Assembly: GCA_036873135.1 (NCBI GenBank)
Contig: JAPTYO010000027.1
Coordinates: forward strand, 3,178,322-3,242,321
Source of the DNA: Clarkia xantiana subsp. parviflora
Lineage: Eukaryota > Streptophyta > Magnoliopsida > Myrtales > Onagraceae
Reading direction: 5' to 3'
DNA: 64,000 nt
Shown: in pieces, positions 22,651 through 33,891 of the stretch
Layout of the letters: each line of letters begins with the position of its first letter
How positions within the stretch are numbered: the first letter of the stretch is position 1
Notes under the pieces: generated by a model
Databases searched by the model: none
What the model was told of the DNA's origin: nothing
The model's input: only the letters and a program-made list of their open reading frames with translations
Position numbers and translations under genes: made by a program

Positions 22651-23594
22651 CCTGATACCGATCGGATCCTTAGGGAGGTGCACGAAGGATACTCAGCTTG
22701 TCATGAAGGTGCCCGATCCATCGTGAGGAAATTTCTGAACCTGGGCTATTACTGGCCCTCGATGAATAAGGAGGCAACGATGCTAGTCCGATCCTGCGAC
22801 GCTTGCCAGAGGTATGCCCCGAATATCGTGGCTCCAGCTGCCGACCTGACGTCCATCAAGAGTGCTTGGCCCTTCGCGCAATGGGGAATCGATTTGGTGG
22901 GACCCCTTCCAATCGCAAAAGGTCAGTGCCGATATTTGCTTGTGGCTATTGATTATTTCTCGAAGTGGATAGAAGCTAAGGCATTGGCCAAGACAACAGG
23001 GAATCATATCCTCAAATTCCTCCAGACCCATATTATACCCAGATACGGGATCCCTAAGGTGTTGATCAGTGATAACGGCCCTCCGTTTAACGGGGTCTAG
23101 TGGAAGGAGTACCTGGAGGAACTGAAATTTGAGCATCAGACAGCCTCTGTCCATCATGCTCAAACCAATGGACAGGTGGAGTCAGCCAACAAGATCGTGA
23201 TGGATGGCATGAAGAAGAGGGTCCATGCTTTAAGGGCAAATGGCTGGACGAGCTAGAAAATATGCTTTGGGCTGTTAGAACAACACCCAAACAATCGACT
23301 GGGGAGACTCTGTTTGGCCTTGTTTATGGCACAGAAGCAGTCGCTCCCGTTGAAATAGCTGTGGCATCCCATCGGACGAGGTATTATGAACCTCTGTCGA
23401 ATGATGAAATGAGGCGTCTAGACTTGGACTTGGTCGAAGAGAAGAGGCGGAATGCCGAGGAGGCCCAGGCTCGGATGCGCTTGCCAACGGCCCGATATTA
23501 CCATCGACGAGTCAAGTCTCGACAGTTCTTTGTCGGGGAACTGGTCTGGCGTCGGAACGAATTTACCCTTTTGGATCGGATCAACAAGATGTGA
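22651..23594 (+). pseudogene. Gypsy integrase
   Basis: Zinc-binding HHCC-type N-terminus (HEGYSACHEGARS...CDACQR), then the catalytic core with Asp in WGIDLVGP (22,891), Asp in LISDNGPPF (23,071) and Glu in TNGQVESAN (23,179). The DD35E spacing holds. A TAG at 23,098-23,100 lies between the second Asp and the Glu. A frame change near 23,235 leads into the C-terminal part (NMLWAVRTTPKQSTGE...). This enzyme would insert element DNA into the chromosome. Confidence 0.88.
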
Positions 23595-23841
23595 CCAAAA
23601 TGGGAAGGACCTTATAAGGACGTGGGGATGCCAGCTCGAAATGCGTATAAGTTGGATGACCTCGATGGCAATGTGTTGAAGCATTCTTTTTGTGGTGAAC
23701 ACTTGAAGAAATGTCACGCCTGATATTAGTCGCCTTTAGTGGTGCAAGTTGTTTATCGTTTTGATTTGATATAAACAGGTTTTGAGCCATCAATGAATAA
23801 AGAGGTTGCTTCCGATCAGATTGTTCTTAGATTTATCATTC

Positions 23842-24057
23842 TAAGTATGGCTAAATCGCCTTAAGTGGAGTGCTTAAATCGCCTTAAGTGGTGTGGTTAA
23901 ATCGCCTTAAGTGGCGTGCTTAAATCGCCTTAAGTTGTGTGGTTAAATCGCCTTAAGTGGTGTGGTTAAAACGTCTTAAGTGACGTGTTGAATCACTCTA
24001 AGTTGTATGGTCAAATCGCCTTAAAGTGGCGTGGTTAATTCACCTTAAGTGGTGCAA
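23842..24057. repeat. ~22-bp tandem repeat downstream of gypsy integrase
   Basis: About nine diverged units, each around TTAAATCGCCTTAAGTGGTGTGG. The core CCTTAAGT(G) is nearly constant and the spacer alternates GTGTGG/GCGTGC. It lies in the gap between the 3' end of the sense genes and the 3' end of the antisense gene, so it could mark a shared termination region. Confidence 0.85.
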
Positions 24058-24141
24058 TGATAATCGGAACCGAAATAAATTGATATTATAAAATGGTTCA
24101 TGACAGGAGGAGGAAATTACAAGGATTCCGAAAATAAAGCG

Positions 24142-27052
24142 TTAAGCTTGGTCCTTGGCAGCATCGAGGGGATCAGAATCCACGAGATCCATGGCAGAAG
24201 GCTCCACGATCGGAGGATCGGACCCTTGGAGGTCAGCCAGTGAAGGGTCAGCTGCCGAAGGGTCGATTGTCGGGGGATCAGCTGTCGGGAGGTCTGCACT
24301 TGGAGGCTCCACCACGCCTTCGACACCCGCAACTCCCTCGGGGGTGTGGGCCTCATCACTCTCCTCTAAAAGGTTGAAATACCTCTCCGCGAAGGGGGCG
24401 AGAGTCTGAGACTTGGTGAAGTCAATGGCATTTCCATACTCCAGATGGAGTTCCTCAACAGCATTGAGCAAGGTTGTCTCCATTTCCGCGTTGCAGAACC
24501 TCACCGCGTCCACCTTGAAATCCTCGGAGCCCCGATAATCTTCCCGACCCTTGGCCTCAGCCTCAGCCAGCTTGGTGGGAAACTCGGCGATTTCCCGCTC
24601 CCTCTGTTGGGACCGATTGGTGAGAAGGACCTTCTAAACCTCCAGTCCCGCCTTGGCGTCCTCGAGTGCCTTCTTTTCAAGGGCGAGCTGGTCCCGATCC
24701 TCCGCGTGCCTTTGCTGCTCTTCCTTGAGCTTTTGCTGCTCCTGCTTCAACAACCGCTCGAAGTCGTGGACCTGCCTCAGGAGGTCCCGAGTCTTCTGGC
24801 TAAGGAGGGCCTTCTCCTTAACCAGCTTGCTCTTCGACGATTCGGAGGCAGCCAAATCCTCCTCGAGCTTGGCCAAGACCTCGGGGGCCGCCTTGGCTCG
24901 CTCCTGCTCAAGGGCCTCCTCCAGGGCCAGGATGTATCCGAAACAGCGGTGTTGGTCCGCCATTTCCTGTGAAAAAGAAAGGAAGAGGTTAGTACATGAG
25001 AATATTTTGCCTTATATACTAAGCGTAAAAACAGGAAGCCTTACCTCCGCGCGGCGAACGGCCATTTTGCGAATGTCCGTGTGGATGTCCGCCCGAGCTA
25101 AGGAGAGCGGAAGCTTTAGAGATGGCGAAACAGAACCTGCCAGCAAATGCAGACCCAGTTTCGGTGGTGCATCGCCCAGACGGAGCGGGACCCCTCGCAG
25201 TGACTCGATCGGGGTCTAGGGAGCCGCCGCCAGGTCGGGGGTGTAGAGCTGATAGAAACTCCCGTCTAAGGGGAGAGGGGGAAGGACCACCTGAGTGTCG
25301 GAGGTGCGTGCCTCCGAGCCACCGTGAGACCCAGTCGTCCCTTCAGGAGTCAGGCTCAAAACCGGCGAATGCTGTTGTGTCGGGGAAGATGGAAGCAGCC
25401 CCTCGGGAGTCGGCTCCAACGGGGTCTGCCTCGCCCCCCGACGAAGAATCAGGGCTTGATCTTCGCTCACCTCCTCGGAAGAGTGAGAAACATCCAGGTC
25501 AACCACCCGACGGAACTGACCGTCCGTCGGGGCATCTTCAGTCCCCGATCCTCTCGGGGCAGGAAGTGGAAGGAAGGGCTCTCCGACCCGAGCGTCGGAG
25601 GTTGGCACCCCCATTGAAGCTCCAGCTCCCGATTGACCTGCAGCTGGAGGACGAGTGGCTTTAGAATGATAATCAGGGAGTTGATCGGATCCTTACACCA
25701 AACGACGCGACAAGAGAGATACTGATCTTTCCTGTAATAGTTGTAATAACCCGCTTTAAGGATGCGGGGAGTTTCTCCTTATAGGATGCGGTTGATCCCG
25801 TCGATTCTGGCTTTCTTATCGGAGGGGATTAACTCCTCAGGAATACGCTTTTTGTATAATCGGATGGCTAATCGGAGCTGCTTACCTTCTTCGGGAGTCT
25901 GGGTGTTGAAGATCCTCTCCATCTTGTCCACCCGGGCCCGCTTGACCTCCTCCGCAGATGGAGGTGCCGATGAGGAGGCGACCTTCTTCGAGGACTTCCT
26001 CTTCCGCGAGGGACGTTGGACGGCATCGGTCTCCGCCTGTTTAAGCATGATATTGGTCAGCATAGATACCTTCTTAGCTGCAAAGACGAAGACAAAGGTG
26101 CAATTAGAATATTACCCAAGGAACGACATTGGAGGGGCCGCCGTAGAGTTGATCCCCGGAGGCAACATCGAGGAGACGGATCCCGGCAAGAACCAGATCC
26201 CGCTCCACGATGGAGTTGGCATCCAGGGGAGCGAAGGAATGCCCCCAACGGTAGAGTTGGATGCAGTAGAGAATTTGAAAATCCTCCACTGAGTAGGTGT
26301 GATAAGCGGGAGGAGGGTCTGCTTCAACCTCCCATCGGGGCCATGGGATGGATAGTTCCGGATGAAGAAGTAATTCTTCTTCCAGCCGCTGTTGTCAGGC
26401 CCCGAGTCAGTGATGAGCCCCCGACCTTTGGCGACCTTCCAGGTGTCACCGTTCCAGCTATATCGAGAGAGCTGCGTCTTGCTCCATTTGGGCATCCGTG
26501 GGTAGAAGGCACAGACCCCGACATCGTTGCACTTCAGTCCATAGAAGGTCCGGAAAAGTCGGAGGCTATAGGTCCACTTCTGGCGGAGACAAAGGACATG
26601 GAAGGCGTTCCACACCCAGATGGCGTGGGGGGAAAAAGTAGTCGGATGTGTTTTGTAATAATCACACATCTCGACTAGATCCCCACAGAAAGGGAATCGG
26701 ATCTCCGCTGATACTTGCCCAGTAGAGACAAATACCTCCCCTTCCCGGGGACGAGTGACCACAGGGTCGCCCGGGATGCGAGGGCGAGGATAGGGATAGC
26801 GAGGCTCCCAGGTGGAAGTGATATATCCTTCCCGGAGAGCTTCGTCATAAGCGTTCTCCGAGATCTCATTACAACCATAATCAAACTTGAAGGCTTTCCT
26901 CCCCCCAGAACTGGATTCACCGTCTGGAAAATGACCATGGCAAGAAAAGGCACAGTTGGTTTTTGGAAAAGTCCGGGTAAGACTGATTGAGATAAAAGAA
27001 AAACTATGCTAACAGTTTTTTCGAAATCGAAGGAGGAATCTTACCAGACATG
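24142..27052 (-). CDS. Antisense multi-exon gene carried by the gypsy element
   Basis: Read leftward. Exon 1 has only 7 coding bases (ATG at 27,050-27,052) before donor GTAAG. Exon 2 is 26,116-26,923 after acceptor TTTTCCAG; the join keeps frame, giving MSDGESSSGGRKA. Exon 3 runs from 26,077 to a TAA at 25,779. Exon 4 ends at 25,045 (about 25,636 start). Exon 5 (24,142-24,966) follows a 78-bp intron in frame and has a long coiled coil (QEQQKLKEEQQRHAEDRDQ) and a Pro/Asp repeat tail. Exon 2 contains WKKNYFFIRNY and resembles the Pfam 'putative gypsy type transposon' family (PF04195). Problems: exon 2 to 3 phases do not match in the simplest model, and stops lie at 25,779 (TAA), 25,216 and 24,634 (both TAG), so this copy is damaged. 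Function unknown. Confidence 0.72.
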
Positions 27053-27198
27053 CTGAATTGAGGAAGAAAAGATGATCCTGATGGTTGGAGATCCTGGTTG
27101 CCGGAGTGCTGATCAGAAATCAGGAAGGAGAGCTTGAGCTTTTGAAACTGCAGAGGATGAAGCGGTGAAGGAGAAGTGAATAGTGCTAAGATTTGGGG

Positions 27199-27205
27199 TT
27201 TTATA
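27199..27205 (-). promoter_or_regulatory. TATA box of the antisense gene
   Basis: On the minus strand TATAAAA, about 150 bp upstream of the ATG at 27,052, followed by a pyrimidine-rich leader (CACTATTCACTTCTCC). It lies inside the element body, not in the LTR, so the antisense gene appears to have a promoter of its own. Confidence 0.6.
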
Positions 27206-27539
27206 GGAGCGAAGATAGCCGAAGAGACGTTTTAATCCGGACCGTTGAAGATAAAACGTTTCAACCTGAATCGTCGAGACGCTAACGACAAAACGGCTAA
27301 AAAGTGCTTTTTCTGAAAAAGCAGACACGGGTACCCAAGTCGTCGCTTCATCACCCATGGCATTTAATAGTTGAGTAACCGAGAAATCTTTTCGGATCTG
27401 GTGGTTATCCTCGGAATATCGGGGAATCGTGGATGAGAAGATCCGCGTCAGAAGATTTTTTGTAAAGTTAAAAGCCTCCGATGCCAATATCGGGAGGTCC
27501 GGAGTTGGAAGACACGACGATATGTAAGTCTCTCATGTC

Positions 27540-27550
27540 TTGGGGACAAA
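27540..27550 (+). other. Gypsy polypurine tract
   Basis: TTGGGGACAAA directly before the 3' LTR; the expected start site of plus-strand DNA synthesis. Confidence 0.75.
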
Positions 27551-28222
27551 TGATGGGTTTCGATATAGCCGTTAGGCCCATTAACAACGAGTAAACGGTG
27601 AAGTAGGCCCACAGGGCTCCAAAAGAGGCCTAGAGGACCAATATGAGGGGTCCCGACATATGAGCTGGACGCTCCCGATGAAATGCCTTTGAGTAGGCCC
27701 CGATGAAATGCCTTTGAGTAGGCTCCGATGAAATGCCTTTAAGTAGGCCCCGATGTTGAATCCCTGAGGATGTTGGCCCTATCCCGATGACGAGGGGCCC
27801 CGAGCGGTGACCAAAGGAGATAACTCTGGAGTCCCCGACATCCGTCGGGACTCGCCACCAGAGGATGAGGCCGAGAAACACGCCCACTATCAGCGTATTG
27901 GGGAAGTGGCCTGAAAAGACGGAACGTGGGCAAGTGGCCGAGATAAACGGAACGTGGGCTAACTGCCCCTGGCAGTTATCTCAACAGGTAACTGGGGTAA
28001 CTCCTCCCCTATATAAAGGAAGGAATTGCCTCAGGACTAGCAGATTCACATACTCATACATTCATACTCTCATACATACTTGCCTACATCGAGATACTCA
28101 TTTAAGCATCGGAGAGGGATTTTGGGTCACCGCCCGGTTTATCCCTTTTTACAGGATTACTTGGAGCAAAGGAGTTCAGACTTCCGTCAAGAACGTGCCG
28201 GAGTTCCAACTGTGATCTAACA
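27551..28222 (+). repeat. Gypsy 3' LTR
   Basis: 672 bp, TGATGGGTTTCG...GATCTAACA, with the same 25-bp triplet (27,677-27,751) and TATATAAA at 28,010-28,017. Confidence 0.95.
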
Positions 28223-28227
28223 CCAGC

Positions 28228-28852
28228 TATGTATGATTGTTGTGGATTTTCATGTTTGACAGTATGCTAGAATGTTGAGGATGTAGTTGCATTTGATAAT
28301 TTACATGGAAGTAGAATTATATATGCAAGCATGAGTTCCTCTGAACATTAGACGCATGAATTGTAAGCATGAGTGTGATTTGTTTCATGAATGTTTGCAT
28401 ATGATAATTTGCATGGTTAGTAGAATTATATATGCATGAGTAAATTCATTGGAATATTTTCCAAAATACAAAGGGCCTTGGGAAAACCAAGATCGGGTAT
28501 GCTTGTTTTAAAATTCCCGTTCCGGTGATTTGCGATTTAAACCATTTTAAAAGACTAATCTATTGGATTGAAAACGACGATAGTGTGAACTCTTTTACTG
28601 TCATCTTCCATTGGTTTACTAGTGGTCAGTTGGTGTAGATGACTGAAAATCATTATTTTTCGGATTCAATCTTTATAGATATCTGATGTATGCAATTCTT
28701 TCTCAAAATGTTATTGTCTCCCTGATTTTGTATAATAATCAACGTGTTTAGTAACAAATTACAGCCTATATGGGATCATCTTGGTTTTGATTTAGACTTA
28801 CTACGACTCGTGGAGTAAGCGCGTCAATGCACTATTAAAGGATAATGGCCTT
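28228..28852 (+). other. Copia B leader, part 2
   Basis: Continues the leader on the far side of the gypsy insertion. 28,480-28,640 is clearly similar (opposite strand) to 8,400-8,600 of copia A. After about 28,680 the two families part, exactly where their different gag genes begin. The end (28,800-28,852) reads as gag N-terminus with KRVNALLKDNGLVDHI-like text. Confidence 0.65.
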
Positions 28853-29959
28853 GTGGATCACATTCAGAAGTCCATGAATTACCCAGATGCCGGTCTGACC
28901 AAAGACCTGGCATACACCCATTTTCAGTGGGAGCAAGATGACAAGAAAGCAATGGAGATATTGCTGGCTGAGATGTCTCTGGAATTCCATGATGAATATA
29001 AAGATGTTCCAATTACAAAGGACATCTGGGATGCTCTGTTCCTGAAATATGGAAACGGCATGGCAGCGACCATGCACCCACTTATACCCATTATGGAAGA
29101 AAGCTTTAACAGCTACAGCAAAAGTGTACTTGAAAAAGTATACGATTTCCTTTGCATGCTAAAACCACTGAATGAAGAAGGTCAGGTGGGTGAATGGGAT
29201 AAAATTCAAGCCATCATCGGGATCCTCCCGATGTCTTGGAGAGCAGCCAAGGCTTTATTGACCGCCAGTGGTTTTGTGTTGGATCTTGCATCGGTACTGA
29301 AGTTCATCGAGATGGAACAAACTCGACTGCAATCAATACCGATACCAGCTGGGCTAGGAAAGATTAAGAGGATGAACAAAGGAAAGAAACAACAGGCAGT
29401 CGACGGTAAAATGTTGACAAAGCCTAAACCAGGCAGTCTCCAATTGAAATCAGAGATAGTCCGCGGGAACTCCAGTCCACGCCGAATAGGCGAAGGTACA
29501 GGGTCCAGCAAAACGCATCCTGAAAAGGTATGCGAGATTGGTTGTGTAATAGAAACTATAGTTTCCTCAACTATCATGTTAACTAACTCAAATCCTTCAT
29601 GGATTCTTGACTCAGGTGCGACGGACCACATAGCCAACGACAAAGGACTATTTGCCAAGTTTGGACGATTGCCAAAGGATTCTAAAAGGATATACATTGG
29701 CGACAACTCACAAGTTGAAGTCATTGGAGTAGGGAACTGCAAATTGTCAATGAACAATGGCAGGACCATGCTACTTGAGAATGTCTTTTTTGCTCCTAGA
29801 ATCCGTAGAAATGTTGTTTCTGTTTCCGCTCTTATAAATAATAACTACATTTTATTATTTGAGAAGAACTTTGTTTGTATCAATAAAGGCGATTTCTTTT
29901 TTGGGCATGCCTTATGGTCTCTTTATCATGGATTTGAATGGATGTATCAATTCGAATAG
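28853..29959 (+). pseudogene. Copia B gag-protease
   Basis: A 368-codon frame. Residues 1-170 are a copia gag with KDIWDALFLKYGNG, LPMSWRAAKALL and a Leu-rich helical middle. I see no CCHC zinc knuckle in the basic stretch at 170-230, where one normally lies, so the knuckle may have been lost. The aspartic protease follows with WILDSGATDHIAN (Asp at residue 253) and LENVFFAPRIRRNVVSV. The frame ends at TAG (29,957) in what should be the integrase N-terminus. The gag differs from that of copia A. Confidence 0.85.
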
Positions 29960-30836
29960 AATGTATGCATTATCCTCAAGGGAAGCAGAGAGTGACGCAG
30001 CCGTTTGGCATACAAGGTTGTGACATATAAGCTACGATAGGGTCCATTCATTGGCTCGAAGAGAGCTTTTTCCTCGCACCAGCAATTTGATTAAACGCAC
30101 TTGCCATGACTGTCTGGCTGAAAAATCCACCCGCAAACCATTTGGGGAAGCTCAGCGAGCCGAATATCCATTGCAGTTGATTCACTCTGACGTCTATAGA
30201 CCATTGAGTGTAACCGCTAGGAATGGGAAACGATATTTCGTAACTTTCATTGACTACTACACCTGTTATGGGTTTACTCATTTGATTGCTCGTAAATCCG
30301 AGGCAATACATTGCTTAAGAAACTTTCTAAACCTCGTAGAGAATCAACAGGAGCGAAAGGTGAAAACCTTACGCAGTGATAGAGGTGGAGAATATCTCTC
30401 TAATGTGTTTGAAAAGTTGAGCAAAGAAAGAGGGATAGCCTGTCAAACGACAATCCCCAACACACCACAGCAGAATGGTGTGGCTGAACGTCGTAATCGA
30501 ACACTCCTTGACATGGTTAGAACCATGATGTCGCAGGCTCAATTACCTATCTCCTATTAGAGTGATGCGTTGTTGACTGCCACTCATGTAATAAACTTTT
30601 TCCCAACCAAATTGGTAGATACAACGCCATATGAGCTGTGGTATGGAAGAGAATTAGATTTCACCAGATTGCGACCTTGGGGTTGCTCTGCCTATACACA
30701 CACGACTGACAGGCGTTTTGGCAAGTTAGGACCAAGAAGACTAAAGAGTATCTTTAAAAGATACTCAGAGAACTCTAAAGGTTACGTATTTGTGTCAGCT
30801 CAAGAAAATGGTGGCCAGAGACGTAGCTTTCCTTGA
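29960..30836 (+). pseudogene. Copia B integrase
   Basis: Motifs in order: CHDCLAEKSTRKPF (zinc-binding Cys pair), LIHSDVYRPL (Asp), KTLRSDRGGEYLS (Asp) and QQNGVAERRNRTLLDM (Glu), with 35 residues between the second Asp and the Glu. A TAG at 30,558-30,560 interrupts, after which TPYELWYGRELD and GCSAYTHTTD continue. Conserved residues are present but the gene is broken. Confidence 0.88.
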
Positions 30837-31260
30837 GGACGAATACCCAACGCTTGGAAATTAAAACTGATGAAATATTGACTGAACTAGGTCCCACTTA
30901 CTTCGAGTGGGAGATTTGAACTGGCAACACAAGTGAATGACGTGGTTACTGATAATGGAAACATTTTCATCATAAACCCAGTGGGAGGATTAAACCCTAC
31001 CACACAAATCACTGTTGTCGAGACGAATCAAGTTGAACCTGATAATCATGTAGCTGGACTGACACCACAACCACCAGCACTACCCATTGTTCCCGGTGGG
31101 AGTACTCCGACCAACTTGGTTCAAGGTCCTAGTGATGAAGGAATTCATCTCGGGGATAGGATCCCGTGACCAAGAGGCCGTCCGAGAAAGGTTGTAGGTC
31201 AAGGTTCTAACACTGCTCTTGTTCCCAGTGGGAGTGATGCTCCCAATGAAATGGAGGAAG
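30837..31260 (+). other. Copia B linker between integrase and reverse transcriptase
   Basis: A poorly conserved spacer with repeated CCCA(G/C)TGGGAG motifs. Its counterpart remains in copia A (about 5,870-6,420), which fixes the edge of the protease-integrase loss there. Confidence 0.6.
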
Positions 31261-32760
31261 AGATCTCATCAATGAAAGCCAATTTGGTATGGCCTTTGGT
31301 TGATTTACCTGCTAACCGCAGAGCCATAGGAACAAAGTGGGGTTCTTAAACTGAAACTCACTGCTGATTGAAAAGTCAAGCGATTCAAAGCCCGACTTGT
31401 TACAAAAGGATATACCCAACTTCACGGAGTGGACTTTGACGAAACATACTCACCAACTGTGCGTTACACCACAGTACGGGTCATTCTGGTCTTGGTTGCA
31501 AGTCTCGATCTCGAGCTCCACCAAATGGATGTTAAGACCGCATTCCTCCACGGAAACCTGGAGGAAGAGATATACATATAGCAACCAGAGGGTTTCATTA
31601 CTCCTGGCAACGAACGTAAAGTTTGTAAACTCCAAAAGTTCATTTACGGTCTCAAACAGTCCTCTCGGCAATGGTACCACAGATTCCACGAGGAAATCGT
31701 AGGAAACAGATTTGTTAATCTTCACGAGGATCCATGCGTGTATTACAAGACCTCCGGATCTAAGTATGTCATCTTAACTTTATAGTGGACGACATACTCA
31801 TTGCCGCAAACGACATGAGTTTTATGATCAAGTCAAAGTCCTGGTTGGCATCTGTTTTTGAGACGAAGGACATGGGAGAGGCCACGTACATCTTAGGCAT
31901 TAAAATTGCTAGAGATCGGGCTACCCGGAAATTGTGTCTGTCTCAAGAAGCTTATATCAACAAACTGTTGAAAAGATTCAGATTACAGGATGCCAAACCC
32001 GTGGATACGCTGGCGGTGTTTGGGTGCGCACTGTCAAAACGTAACGGCCCCAAGAACCTGGCGGAGCGTGAACAGATGAAGGGTGCAGAGTATTTAAGCA
32101 TGGTCAGTAATTTGATGTACGCCATGCAATGCACCCGTCCGGATATCTCTTACGCCGTGGGCCTAATAGCACGTTTCCAATCAGATCCTGACTATCAACA
32201 TTTAAAGGCTGTAAAACGAATAATTCGTTATATGAAAGGTACTGCCGACTACGCGTTGTGCTATGAAGGTAAAAATATAGAATTGACCAGTTACAGTGAC
32301 GCCGACCATGGTGGCGATCTGGATGATCGTAAGTCTACTACAGGGAAAGTGTTCCTCCTTGCTAATGCCGCCATTTAATGGACGAGCAAGAAGCAAATAT
32401 GTGTCGCGCTGTCCACAATGGAATCGGAATTCGTAGCTCTCTCTAAAAAAAATGCAAAAGAAGCGGTCTAGCTCAAAAGGCTTCTAACTGCACTGCTTGG
32501 TGGTGACGTTAAGAATAAACCTGTGAAGGTCTTCTCTGACAGTCAAGCAGCCATTGCGGCAGTTAAGAATCCGAAGTACCATAGTAGGACCAAACACATT
32601 GATGTGAAATATTTCTATGCTAAATCTATGGTTGAAGACAATACAATTACTATGGAAAACTTGTCCACTGACAATATGTTAGCGGGCCCATTAACAAAAC
32701 CCCTAAGCAGGGAGATATTCGAAAATCATGTAAAACTGCTTGGATTGCGTAGGGTCTAGA
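31261..32760 (+). pseudogene. Copia B reverse transcriptase-RNase H
   Basis: Decayed but recognisable: a reverse transcriptase start with WPLVDLPANRRAIGTK near 31,290, then the HQMDVKTAFLHGNLEEEIY block, and YGLKQSSRQWY-like text near 31,650. The catalytic YVDD box at about 31,781 is destroyed by a small indel and stop. From 31,785 the frame is open with KDMGEATYILGIKI, then RNase H YSDADHGGDLDDRKS; further stops at 32,376 and 32,468; the tail (32,523-32,759) has SRTKHIDVKYF. About 85% similar to the copia A enzyme by eye. Confidence 0.85.
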
Positions 32761-33891
32761 AATGGAATGTACCTGTGATAGCATTTTGATATTAGAATGT
32801 TACATTTTCTAAGGGAAAGAATTGCAACTGAGTTTATGATCAATCGACGTCATAATGTTTTGATTACATCAGATTTACGGTCTATAAACTAAGCTGTAGG
32901 AGGACGCAATCCTCTGCAAAACTATGTCAAATGTGGGCCTTACCTAGTCAAACTGGTACGGTCGTCTTGCGGTGGAGAGAGGCCTCCACCAGACAAGACC
33001 GGCTAAGAGTCAGGGGGATAAACCTGATTAAGCAAGACGATTATCTAGTTTTGAAGTAACTCGACATGATCTTCATTTTGCATATCGCCGTGATGAACTT
33101 CGTTCGTCATTTAACCACATTCTAGGCCAGATGAGAATCTGTGATAGCATGATTGACATATCCATTTCCTATCAACCCAAAAGGTTCAGGTATGCTATTA
33201 ATGCGTGCTTCATACTACGTGTGCCACGTTCGACCACGGGGTCACAGCTCGGTTGTGCTAGGAAGGAATCCTCGTGATTCTGGCAGGCGCAAACTTTTTC
33301 ACCTCGAGCGTGTGATTGATCCCAGAAGCCTTATGAAGAGGCACCTAAAGTATCCTCACGGACTCGGAATTCATATTAAGGTCAGGCTCAATGCTCGCTT
33401 CCCGGCGTACGAGCGTAGTGCTGAACAAAAAGGCCCAATGACCACATCATTGGAAACCGGTTGGGTCGGACTAAGGATATGAGCAATGGGGATGGTCAAG
33501 TTCACCTATAATTCAACGATTCTTGTATTCACTAGGTGACCACCAACAGGATATTAGTTGAAGGTTGTGAATACTTGTACGGATAGCTTGAAGAAGTGTT
33601 CCTATGTGGAAACTAGGCAAATGGAGAATTATTAGTTGACCTAGGATACAGCGTGGTACAATATAATTGTTGTTTATAACAGGTTGATTGGAGAAAAGGG
33701 AATCAACGTTCTGCGGGCGATACAACACTCCTAACAGATGAGTAGCACGATGCCTGTCGTATCCGCCGATCGCACGGCAAACCTCGTATGAACTATTCGG
33801 AAGCAAGAAGAAGATCAAAGGAGTGAAATGTTGATGCAGAATTGGACGAAAATACATTAACAGGCACCCTCCCATTCCGGCGAGTAGGAGC
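32761..33891 (+). other. Copia B 3' non-coding region
   Basis: No gene. Homologous to 3,176-4,307 on the opposite strand. It ends with GGCGAGTAGGAGC, a decayed polypurine tract next to the 3' LTR. Confidence 0.65.

Larger units (their letters stand above)
17409..28222 (+). mobile_element. Ty3/gypsy retrotransposon, Tat lineage, nested in copia B
   Basis: 10,814 bp with LTRs at 17,409-18,095 and 27,551-28,222 and a perfect 5-bp target duplication, CCAGC (17,404-17,408 and 28,223-28,227). Sense order: gag, Arg-Ser tract, protease, reverse transcriptase, RNase H, second RNase H, integrase; then a 22-bp tandem repeat and an antisense multi-exon gene before the polypurine tract. Two RNase H domains, a TTGGCGCCGTCTGTGGG primer site and an extra antisense ORF are traits of the plant Tat clade (Ogre, Retand, Grande relatives). 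LTRs differ at 9 positions plus a 15-bp indel by eye (about 1.3%), so the insertion is young. The sense frame has several breaks, so it likely depends on other copies. Confidence 0.95.

Noticed and set aside
24445..24972. Leu-rich plus-strand ORF within the gypsy element
   Set aside because: It is the complement of the coiled-coil exon of the antisense gene, which has splice sites and sensible composition.
17409..28222. Possibility that the gypsy element is an endogenous retrovirus with an envelope gene
   Set aside because: No sense-strand ORF follows integrase; the extra ORF is antisense, and no membrane segments or signal peptide are seen.
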